Source: an uncultured Bacteroidota bacterium (lineage in GTDB: Bacteria; Bacteroidota; Bacteroidia; Chitinophagales; Chitinophagaceae). Taken from it: a stretch of DNA of 64,000 nt. How positions within the stretch are numbered: the first letter of the stretch is position 1; each line of letters starts with the position of its first letter. A program made the translations under genes and the position numbers. The stretch covers positions 1 through 64,000 of the forward strand of contig CAIMDZ010000189.1 in the NCBI GenBank assembly GCA_903839875.1. The letters are read 5' to 3'. The notes beneath the pieces are model-generated. The model did no database searches, was not told where the DNA came from, and saw nothing but the letters and a program-made list of their open reading frames with translations. Below are positions 8,301 to 17,800 of the stretch, piece after piece.

Positions 8301-9024
8301 TAAAAGCCGCAAAAGCGTTGTTTACCTTTTGTATATCATCCGGATGTATAGCGCCGAGCCATCTGTTATAACTGAAGTCATCTATGTTGTTTTTCCTTAA
8401 AGGGATTTTATCATGAGTGAAATGGGTACCGTCCTCACTTTTAAAATCATATTGCCAGATGCCATAACCATTACCGTTTAATGCAAATTTCCAGAGGTGT
8501 TCACTATCTTTAAGTGTACTATTCTGTTCATTCCCATTTAGTAAGAGTTCCTTAATATCACGGATTGCATTATGCTGTTCATTAAGTGTATTCAGCTGAT
8601 CTATCAGGGAATCATGGAATGCGAAATCATTCGGGCTTAGGTTTTCTTCCTGGATTTCCACCATTGAACTGAACCTGGGTGTACCTATAAATAATACCTG
8701 GTCTTCTAATTCAAGGTATTCAAATTGTCCGCGTAGTATACACTTATTAGTTCCTTTAAAGCTCAACAAAACCACCTGGTTTGTAAACTCCTTTAGAGTG
8801 CCGTATGTTACATTTGAAAGGTTAGGTGATTTTAGCTGGAAGCACTCTGTAAATATCCTGCCTTCATTTACAGGATAAAGCTTCCCTATCGACCTCCCCA
8901 GAGAAGTGATTCTTAGTTTATTATCAATCAGAATATAAAATGGGAAAATTCTGTTGAATTGATTAGTGCCAAATGAGAATGAAGAAACAACCATAATTAA
9001 AAACAATTTACCATAAAAAATCAT
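5368..9024 (-). CDS. Hybrid sensor histidine kinase with HNOBA, four PAS, REC and Hpt domains
   Basis: 1218 aa. In order: an H-NOX-associated (HNOBA) domain at about 22-160 (FNRIFPFYILID, LRGQFEYLE, FAFHDSLIDQLNTL); PAS at 175-295, 302-420, 432-550 and 564-672; HisKA with phospho-acceptor His706 in MSHEIRTP; HATPase with N box LNNLLSNALKF, DSGIGI and FGGTGLGL; a receiver with Asp996 in LILMDIQMPEMDG and the TKP lysine; and an Hpt domain with His1165 in AHKMKSS. This is a complete internal phosphorelay. No membrane segment is clear, so it should be soluble, especially if translation starts at MVVSSFSFG (8994). HNOBA domains usually partner with heme NO-sensing H-NOX proteins, but no H-NOX gene is in the window. 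The output regulator is not evident. It heads an operon with the deacetylase and phosphopantetheinyl transferase. Confidence 0.9.
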   Translation of the reverse strand: MIFYGKLFLIMVVSSFSFGTNQFNRIFPFYILIDNKLRITSLGRSIGKLYPVNEGRIFTECFQLKSPNLSNVTYGTLKEFTNQVVLLSFKGTNKCILRGQFEYLELEDQVLFIGTPRFSSMVEIQEENLSPNDFAFHDSLIDQLNTLNEQHNAIRDIKELLLNGNEQNSTLKDSEHLWKFALNGNGYGIWQYDFKSEDGTHFTHDKIPLRKNNIDDFSYNRWLGAIHPDDIQKVNNAFAAFIKGETSQFIVEHRLMDNNGNYKFFITRGILAEQDENGKPSRIIGTLTDIDQQKQLEFKLEETANRLFFLIKNLDSGVVLEGKDQKIILVNDKFCNFMGIKELPEHLIGVNFTVLTRQSKNLFKNPEEVVSKIHQILEKKQLALNELIEMTDGKVFKRDYLPIYLDGKFEGHLWQYVDISAEVLTKKKLEDQKVFYENVLNNIPADIVTFSPNHEYLFINPTYIKNPELREWMIGKRDEDFCIYRNKPMSIAMERRALFNKVLGDKKLHSWEEKLVTPNGNVEYHLRNMYPVVNDRNEVTQVIGFGLNITDTKKIEEQLKLNEKRYRDLFNFSQAYICTHDLDGKLLTVNPAMCELLGYTQDELTGKMLTDFLPKDDIKKFYTDYLDQVINNGNANGVFRIKRNKGESFILYKNFKVDGEGSESYIIGFAQDITDRVHAEKDLMDAKKVTEDANKAKESFLANMSHEIRTPMTGILGIANLLSKTGLDEQQKKFTTLISESANNLLTIVNDVLDIEKIAAGKIDLESIPFKIEDKVFTTLQSFQFKAEDKNINLLLNSTLPDDLIVIGDPFRLSQILNNLLSNALKFTTEGEISINMDFRKNEAKSIIIEIQVRDSGIGIKSDKLADIFKPFVQASTDTTRKFGGTGLGLTICKNLVEMQGGEINVNSIMNEGTTFTITIPYEKGDESMLPQDNKDDLNFKDLESINILVAEDVELNQFLIKHILESWGCEVSVVSNGKEAVEMAKKQHFDLILMDIQMPEMDGITATKIIRSLNIVEKSVVDKSLITKKIRTLNARDTSSIPIIALTANALKGDGLRYLNIGMNGYITKPYTEEKLFQVINDVIKTNDKLRSRIQPKPKSTAEKDERDPEKLYDLSMVDAIGKDDKEFAKNIISIFLESMPGNIDALIKAGHEKNYDQISKVAHKMKSSIDLLGINTLKLTIRKLENVVAGDMECEMNIQSVKQTLSEVFIQLKELV

Positions 9025-9672
9025 TTTCGTTTTTTAGTAAAAGCTGGTATGTAAATAGTCTATTTCCGGTGATTGGAAAATATTTGTTTTCACATCTGAT
9101 TTTAAGCTAAAAAACCTACTTATGATAAATTAGGTGACCAAAGGTATATTTTATTATTCATATAATACTGATTGGATATTGAAAGCTTTACAGCTATATT
9201 TAATATTTTCGTCTTGTCCTGGATTTTTCTTATTTCAGACATAGGCAATCCCGGATCATATGACTTGTATTTGTTCGTTGTTCTATGCGATTTATTTTGG
9301 TAAGCGCCCGGTTTGAAGGAATGAGCCAGATTTAACTTTTACAATAAAGATAGATTAATGGAAGGAGACATTTGCAATAATAACAAACGTATAAAAAGGT
9401 CTGTGGTCAGTAGTCTAAGGCATTTTGCAACATTCAGGCTGTCTTTGAATGCCGCTGAAATTTATTGCAATATTTGGCGGATTTTAAAAAATGGCTGGCA
9501 GGAGAAATGTATTAGTTTGTACCCGGCAGATTTTACTTCCACCATATTGTAATCCTGTTTTATACTGCCGTTAACAGATCAAAACTCTTGGAAAGTCTGA
9601 TCCTGGGTTATGGCATTGATTTTATTGTTTTAAATTTCTACATTTGATTTGCAGCGGTAAGGCCATGGAAAA
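9025..9672. other. Intergenic region with kinase -7 element
   Basis: 648 bp between divergent genes. CAAAGGTA at 9139-9146 reads TACCTTTG on the minus strand, a match to the -7 consensus, and could start the kinase operon with a leader of about 110 nt. A 64-codon frame at 9358-9552 has no family resemblance and I do not call it. I see no RNA gene or hairpin of note; the region is AT-rich. Confidence 0.4.
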
Positions 9673-9699
9673 TTGGATTTATTAGTTAATGACAAAATT

Positions 9700-11469
9700 A
9701 TGGGTAGTAATAAACCACCGAAGAATTTGACAGCAATTCTGCAACAGCGGGATAAGGTTACAGGTAGTAATAACAATATCCCCGCTTTCATCATGAAATG
9801 GGCTCCGTTTATTATAATATTGTTAACGGCGATAGTATACAGCAAAGCGATTTTCAACGAGTTTTCCATTTTCGATGATGATTTCTTCATTCGTACAAAT
9901 CCGCTTGTAAAAGATCTGAGCGCTGATGGCCTCAGGAAGATACTCACAAGCATAAACTCAGGCAAATACCAGCCGCTCACCACACTGTCTTTTGCTATTG
10001 AATATCGGTTATTGGGTTTCAATCCTATCCTTTTTCATTTTACCAATATTCTGCTTCATTTGATAAGCACATTACTGGCCTTTAAGTTCACGGAGCGTCT
10101 CAGCGGTAACCGTATAACGGCGATAATTGTTGCTTTTTTATTTGCGCTGCACCCCATGCATGTGGAAGAAGTGGCGTGGGCTTCAGAGCGTAAGGACATG
10201 CTGTATGCCGTATTTTATTTGTGGTCATTACTTGTTTACCTGAAGTACCGGGAGTCAGGATTCAAGCGGAAATATTATGTGACCGGCATTCTGATCTTCC
10301 TCGCGTCTCTTTTGTCCAAATCTGAGGCTATAACACTGCCGCTTGTGTTGGTAGCAATTGATCTGTATAACGGACGAACAATGAAAGCGGGCGTGTTGCT
10401 TGAGAAGATACCATACGTTGTTTTTTCAGTAATTATCTTTGCTATCAGTCTTGTGTCTAAGAATACAGATGGTGGTTTAGGTGAAGTAAGCGTTGCGAGT
10501 TATGGCTTTGTCAACCGCGTATTTTTTTTCACCAGTGTGCCCGCATTCTATATTGCGAAGCTTATTGCTCCGGTCAACTTATCGGCTATGCACTACTATC
10601 CCGACATGCATGGGGGGCTTATTCCCTGGTTTTATTATGCCTCACTGCCGTTTACCGCCGGTATTGTATGGTTTTTTGTTAAGCTGCCTTCTTTCTACAA
10701 GGCGAACAGGGCCTTTATAAAACAGCAGGTGCTATTTGGGATATCGTTCCTTGTGCTCACCATTTTTGTTATGCCGCAGTTAGTGTTTGTCGGACCGTCT
10801 TTGACCCCTGAGCGCTATACTTACATACCATACATTGGTTTGTTCTTTATCATCGGGCAGTGTATTACAGCCATCGCAATACCTGCAAAAAAGAAAATAG
10901 TTTTTTTGGTATTGGGCGCATTTGGGTTCACGTTCATGGTGCTCACATTCATGCGCATTGGTATCTGGCAGAACGATGAAGCGCTGTTGGGCGACATCCT
11001 GGACAAAAACAGTGATGTGGCCGACTGCTCCTATTTTTACTGGCTGAGAGGAAATAAGCGATTAGAAAGGCAAGATATGCCCGGCGCAATTCAGGATTAC
11101 ACTACAGCCATTCAGCAACATCATGGATACATCGAAGCATATAGCAACCGGGGGGGGGCGTACTTCAAATCAGGAGATGTTCCTTCTGCGATCCGCGATT
11201 ATGATTCCTCCCTGCATTACAGTCCTAATCATGCTATGAGCTATTATAACCGTGGAGCAGGGAAGGCAACAATAGGGGATTTCGCAGGAGCGCTGACCGA
11301 TTATACCCGGTTTTTGCAGTATCGTCCGAATGATCCTAACGCCTATGGAGACCGGGGAATGGTTCGTTTAGCATTAAAGGATTCAGGCGGAGCTTGTGAA
11401 GACTGGAAAAAAGCCGTAAGTCTTGGCAATGGTACTGTAACTCAGTTTTTGCAGCAAATATGTAAATGA
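9700..11469 (+). CDS. Multi-pass GT-C-like glycosyltransferase with C-terminal TPRs (TMTC-like)
   Basis: 589 aa from the ATG at 9700; the frame extends to a TTG at 9673. After the first membrane helix (WAPFIIILLTAIVYSKAIF) comes FDDDFFIRTNP, the acidic loop typical of GT-C enzymes that use lipid-linked sugars. FALHPMHVEEVAWASERKD is a hallmark of the TMTC/DUF1736 group. About ten membrane helices run to residue 430. The last 160 residues hold about four TPRs (for example AIQDYTTAIQQHHGYIEAYSNRGGAYFKSG, split here only by family logic). Eukaryotic TMTCs are O-mannosyltransferases; bacterial roles are poorly known, and glycosylation of exported proteins is only an inference. It sits directly upstream of the giant secreted proteins. 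Confidence 0.75.
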   Translation: MGSNKPPKNLTAILQQRDKVTGSNNNIPAFIMKWAPFIIILLTAIVYSKAIFNEFSIFDDDFFIRTNPLVKDLSADGLRKILTSINSGKYQPLTTLSFAIEYRLLGFNPILFHFTNILLHLISTLLAFKFTERLSGNRITAIIVAFLFALHPMHVEEVAWASERKDMLYAVFYLWSLLVYLKYRESGFKRKYYVTGILIFLASLLSKSEAITLPLVLVAIDLYNGRTMKAGVLLEKIPYVVFSVIIFAISLVSKNTDGGLGEVSVASYGFVNRVFFFTSVPAFYIAKLIAPVNLSAMHYYPDMHGGLIPWFYYASLPFTAGIVWFFVKLPSFYKANRAFIKQQVLFGISFLVLTIFVMPQLVFVGPSLTPERYTYIPYIGLFFIIGQCITAIAIPAKKKIVFLVLGAFGFTFMVLTFMRIGIWQNDEALLGDILDKNSDVADCSYFYWLRGNKRLERQDMPGAIQDYTTAIQQHHGYIEAYSNRGGAYFKSGDVPSAIRDYDSSLHYSPNHAMSYYNRGAGKATIGDFAGALTDYTRFLQYRPNDPNAYGDRGMVRLALKDSGGACEDWKKAVSLGNGTVTQFLQQICK

Positions 11470-11824
11470 TGTTTTGCTTTGAATCGTTATTATAATTTAA
11501 ATACTAAGTTATTGCCAAAAAAATTGATCAATTCCCGAAAAAAAGATTAATTGATAAAATATTTATGTATAAGCAACTAATTTATAAAAATAGTAACCAA
11601 AAGTTAAAAGAGTTTGAAATATTACGTTGATTATTAAGTAGTTAATATAAATAGTATCTTTCTTTTGGATAGTACAGAGCATAATAATTATAAATATTTG
11701 TTTTATTGTTTTTTAATTTCAAAAAATAATACATAACTTGCTACGTGATTATTTAATAATTATTTAAATCAATATTAATAGTTGTTTCAAAAGGCATTTT
11801 TAAACTTTCTTTATACAAAATAAT
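11470..11824. other. AT-rich leader region of the first giant gene
   Basis: 355 bp, very AT-rich, with no open frame of note. It should carry the promoter of the 2771-aa gene, but I find no exact TAnnTTTG element near the start. No clear terminator hairpin follows the TPR gene. Confidence 0.4.
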
Positions 11825-14800
11825 ATGAACCGTAAAGTTACACTCCTGCTTACCCTGTTATTTTTGGGTTTCTTTTCTAAAGTTGATGCCCAGTGCCCGG
11901 CAAACCTGGATTTTGAATTGGGTACTTATGCCAACTGGCTCTACTATACGGGAACCTTTACAGGGGGCGCTATCAGTACTCCAACATTGTCCGGCCCTGT
12001 AGCAGGGCGGCATACCCTGACCTCCGGGCCCGGAATTGATGCGTTTGGATTATTTCCGGTTGTTGCTCCGGGCGGTGGATCCTACTCTCTAAAGTTAGGT
12101 TCAACAGCTACACTCTACCTTGCTGAGCGGGCCACCTACAACGTGCATGTTCCCGCAACGCCGGGCATATACAGTCTCGTTTACCATTATGCTGTTGTGC
12201 TGGAAAATCCAGCGGGCCATTCTGCTCTAATTCAGCCTCACATGACGGTAACTGCATATGACTCGGCTACGAATGCTACAGTACCCTGTACAAGTTATAC
12301 CTACGTTTCCTCTCCTACTGTACCAGGGTTTTTACTTTCGGCCCTTCCCGGTACCGGAGGTGCCGGTTCAGTATACTATAAACCATGGACCCTTGGAAAC
12401 ATGAAGTTCCCGGGCCTGGGCGGGCATACAGTAACCGTTGATTTTGCAGTTGCCGATTGTGGTGCAGGCGGGCACTTTGGTTATTGCTATATTGATATGA
12501 GTTGTGGTTTTTTTGCCAATTCATTAATTACATGCGCTTCAGGCTCAACTGTGCTTTCCGGCCCAGATGGATATTCAGGTTATTTATGGAAGGATTCTGC
12601 GACATTTTCTACTACTTACGGCGCCAGCGAGATTATTACTATTACTTCACCTACAGTTACAACTACCTATGCAGTTATATTAACTCCTTATACAGGGTAT
12701 GGGTGCCCTGATACGCTATATACCAGGGTAATACCATCCTCACTTACATTGCATATGGGGGCTGATACTGCAATATGCAGTGGCAACAGTGTTACATTAA
12801 GATCAGGAGCAACCTCGCTCTCCATGCCATTGACCTACAGTTGGTCTCCTGTCAGTACATTAAGTTGTTCTACCTGTGCAAATCCCGTAGCAACGCCTAC
12901 CACCACTACGACTTATTCCGTTACGGTGACTGATGGCGCCGGTTGTATAAAGTATGGCACTACTACAGTCACGGTTGTCCCTACGCCCTGCGCAATAGTG
13001 GGGCCGGCGATAGTCTGTCCGACATTTACGATCACCGAAACCGACTGTGCATCCGGTGGTGTATGGACCAGTGCGCCCGCCACAGTTGCTACCATAGGCA
13101 TTTCATCAGGGGTACTGACAGGTGTGGCAACTGCAGGAGGAGTTGCTACGGTACTTTATACAACAGGAGGCATATGTACGGTCAGCCGAACGGTTACGGT
13201 AATGCCTGCCCCGGCTGCCATACTTCCCGCATCACCACATGTTTGTGTGGGCGCAAATATTACATTAACAGATGCTACCCCCGGCGGGATATGGAGTGAT
13301 GTGTGCTGCACAGCATATGCTACTGTTGGTTCCGGATCAGGTATTGTTACCGGTGTATTATCGCCGGGTACTGCGACGATTACCTACACCGCGCCGAGTG
13401 GCTGTACGGCAACTAAAACTGTAACCATTGACCTTCCGTCTACAATTACCGGCTATAATATGTTATGTCTGGGTGGTACAACAACTGCTTACCCTACCAT
13501 TCCGGGAGGTACATGGACCACTACCAGCAGTACCATAACAGTTGGATCAACATCCGGTATCATTCTCGGAACGAGCGTAGGGCCGGGTGTAGTAACCTAT
13601 ACGCTTTCCAGTGGCTGCACTACAATCTGGGCCGTTACTGTTAATCCAGTTCCTGCTCCTGTTACCGGACGTACACATATCTGCGTCGGTTCAGCGGATA
13701 CAATGAGTGATGTCACATCCGGCGGAATATGGTCGGCAACTACCTCTGGTGTAGTGCTGGATATAGATCCTGCTACAGGTTACATCACAACGTACACTAC
13801 GGGTATTGACACCATATTGTATACCGTTACTTATCCCAGTGGTGCAAGTTGTTCTGCCTCTGTTATTGATACGGTTTTGGCCTTGCCCACGGTTACGGGG
13901 ATTACTTCTCTTTGCGTAAATACATCCACCACGTTGTCGTCCACAGGTACTGTCACATGGTCTTCCTCCAATACTGCAATTGCCACGGTAGGGGCATCTT
14001 CGGGGGTGGTATTCGGGGTTAGTTCAGGCTCGGTTAACATTACCTGTATGTCTGCCGCCGGTTGTATCACCGTTACCCCTGTATTGGTTTATCCGCTTCC
14101 ATTACCGATTTCCGGTCCTACCAACGTTTGTGTACTATCTTCTATTAGTCTTACTGATGGTACTACTCCGGGATTCTTCTCAACCGCTCCGGGTACCTGG
14201 GCTACAGTTACACCTACGGGAACTGTTACCGGTGTTGCGGTAGGTATGGAATTAATTACCTATACCGAATCTGCACATGGTTGTTCCAGAACATTACTGG
14301 TTACTGTAAATAATACTCCTGGTCCCATTACCGGTATTCTGGCATTATGCCCCGGAAGTTCAACTACATTAAGTAATATAGTTCCCGGTGGGACCTGGAG
14401 CAGTACTACACCTGCAGTCGGAACAATAGGATCAACTTCCGGCGTAGTAACAGGTATTGGTACCGGAACATCAATAATTACTTATTCACTTGGTGCAAGC
14501 TGTTATTCAACAGCGGTTTTAACGGTTAATCCTGCACCTCCTGCAATAGCGCCTGCATCGCCAACTGTCTGCGTCGGTTCAACGTTAACTCTTACTGATG
14601 CGGCTACTCCGGGAACATGGAGTTCTGCATGTCCATCCATACTAACAGTCGGGGCCGGTAGCGGAATCGTTTCGGGTATTAGTACAGGCGCCTGCTCGGT
14701 CACATTTACAAATACAGCTACAGGCTGCTCTACATCCAAAATCGTAACTGTAAATCCAAATCCATTACCTATTTCGCCTTCTGCACCTAATGTATGCCAG

Positions 14801-17800
14801 GGTCAGACTATAACTATGACTGATCCATCGGGCGGTGGTACCTGGAGCAGTACTATACCAACCATAGGTTCTATAGTACCTCTGACAGGAGTTCTGACAG
14901 GTGTTAACCCTGGTACTACTACCATAAAATATACATTACCTACCACCTGCTTCACTTCGGTTGTTGCGACGGTTAATCCATTGCCGACACTCTTCTTCGT
15001 AACAGGCGGCGGGGCATTTTGCGCAGGTGGGGCTGGTATGAACGTTGGACTTAGTGGTTCCCAGATAGGGGTAGGTTACCAATTGTATGTTGGTGGTGTA
15101 GCTATTGGTGGTAGTATTCCGGGTACTGGTAGTGCCATTTCTTTCGGAGCTCAATCAACTGCAGGTATTTATACAGTTGTTGCTACCAATCCTGTTACTG
15201 GTTGTACCCGTACAATGACAGGTAGCGTTACCGTTACTGTCAATCCGTTGCCGCCACCAATTGTCGGGCCATCAGCCCTTTGTGTCGGAGCCAGTATTAT
15301 ATTAACAGATGGCGCAGGCCCCGGAGGCTGGGTAAGTAGTAATACTCTGGCAGCCACCTGTGGTGCCGGCCCTAGTTCTACAACTACATTAGTTGGTATT
15401 ACAACAGGTTTATCTACAACGATTACTTATACAATTCCTGCTACCGGTTGTTATACTACGCATTCGGTTACAGTAAGTCCCTCACCCACACCAATCACCG
15501 GCTTGTCCAGTGTTTGCGTGGCAGCATGTATCTCATTATTCGATTCCGTGTTAGGCGGTAGCTGGTCTGCAAGTAATGCAAAAGCCACTGTCACTCCGTT
15601 TACCGGTAGCGTTTGCGGTGTTACGGCGGGTATTGATACGATCACTTATTCACTTGGTACAGGTTGTACTATGACGAAAATAATCACAATTACAGCGGCG
15701 CCAATGCCAATTACCGGTGTTCATACCATGTGCCAGGGCGACTGCGATACCTTCCATGATGCCACAATCGGCGGTTCCTGGTTGTTGGATCCATTATCTG
15801 TAGGCCTTGGTACTATAGGAGCGGGTACGGGTATTTTCTGTGGTACCGCATCAGGTGTGGCTATGCTTTCTTATGCAGCTTCAGGTGGTACCGGCTGTGC
15901 TGTTCAGTACCCGGTTACTATTAATGTGATTCCTGCAGCAATATCAGGAAGCGCCCAGGTTTGCCAGGGATCTACGACACCGCTGGCCACTACAACTCCG
16001 GGTGGCACATGGAGTATCACACCAACTACTTATGCCCTTATCGGAGCTACTACCGGCGTACTCTCCGGAGTTTTGGCAGGATCTCCAAGCACAGTTAAAT
16101 ATACTGCCGGCGGTTGTTCTACAACTATATTGGTTACAGTAAATCCGTTACCGGCAGTTATTACCGGTACAAGCCATGTTTGCCAGGGTTCTACTGTTAT
16201 TCTCACATCTTCACCTGCAACCGGTACCTGGTCAACAACTTCAGGATTCTTCACTGTTACACCCGGTCCAGCAACCTCAACTGTAGTTACCGGTGGTTCT
16301 GTAGGTGTAGGTACGGTTGTCTATACTTTACCTACGGGTTGTTTACGCTCCACTCTGGTTACAGTTAATCTTACTCCGGCTAATATTATTGGTCCTGCTT
16401 CAGTCTGCGTGGGTCACACTGCTATTTTATCTGATGCAACACCTGCCGGCACATGGTCAAGCAGCAATACTGCAGTAGCTACCATAGGGCCCGGTACCGG
16501 AATCGTTACCGGTGTTACTGCAGGCATTGTAACTATTACTTATACGATTGGAAGTTGTATTGCAACTACTTCATTCAGTGTTGTTGCACCACCAATGGCT
16601 ATCGTTGGATCTGCGGCTGTTTGTGTTGGTTCATGTACAACATTCACAGATCCGACACTTGGAGGGACCTGGAGTTCCAGTATGCCTTCTTATGCCACAG
16701 TTAATTCAACTTCAGGTGTAGTTTGCGGTATTGCTTCCGGAACTGTTATTATCTCTTATGGCGCCGGTTCAGGCTGCCAGGCAGTTCTGCCAATAGTCGT
16801 TAACCCTGTTGCTCCAATACTTGGACCTCTCACGGTATGCGAAGGCCAGGATATAAATCTTACAGATACCGCCCTGGGTGGTACATGGCTCAGCAGTAGC
16901 ACTTCAATTGCAACAGTAACCGGTGGTGGTGTAGTACATGGTGTAGCCGGTGGTACTGTTACCATTGATTATCTGTTACCAACCACGTGTATGGCTTCAG
17001 TAGTAGTTACTGTAAATCCAATGCCTGCGGCAATTACAGGTACTACCCACGGTTGTGTGGGTCAGCATGTTCCGCTTTCTACTACTTCTACACTAGGTAC
17101 ATGGACAAGCAGTAATACTTTTGTGGCGACTGTTGATGCTTCAGGTATTGTTACCTGCAACAACCCCGGAATTACTACTATTAGTTACTCTTACTCAAGT
17201 ACTACCGGATGTGCAACTACCATGTTGTTTACCGTTAATGCAAATCCTCCTGCAATAGGCGGGCCAAATGTTGTATGCCTGCATTATACAATTACACTTA
17301 CAGATGCCGGAGTTGGTACCTGGAGCAGTAGTTTATCTACAACTGCCGGCGTAGGATCAAGCGATGGTATTGTTATTGGTAATGCCCTTGGATCTGCAAC
17401 TATTTCATTCACTGCAACAAGTACCGGATGTCCGGCATTACATCCTGTGACTGTTATTAACAGCCCGTTGGCAATTGTTGGTGATTCCAGTGTTTGCCAG
17501 GGGTCTTATACCCTGTATACTGATCCGTCAGGATCAGGTTCATGGAGCAGCAGCCCTTTCCCTGTTGGTTCAATTGATGCTACAACCGGTATGTTTTTTG
17601 CAAGTACTCCCGGTGTTGCAACTATTACTTTCTCCATGGGAGCAGGTTGTAACGCGACCAAGACGGTTACTGTAAATACACTCCCTTGTCCGATTGCAGG
17701 AAGCGCCAATCTTTGTGTTGGGTCTTCCGGACATTATACTGATTGTATACCGGGTGGCGCATGGAGCAGCAGTGATCCTACTGTTGGAACCATTGATCCG

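Noticed and set aside
9358-9552. 64-codon frame in the spacer before the GT-C-like gene
   Set aside because: No recognisable motif, no promoter or ribosome site, and composition like non-coding DNA.
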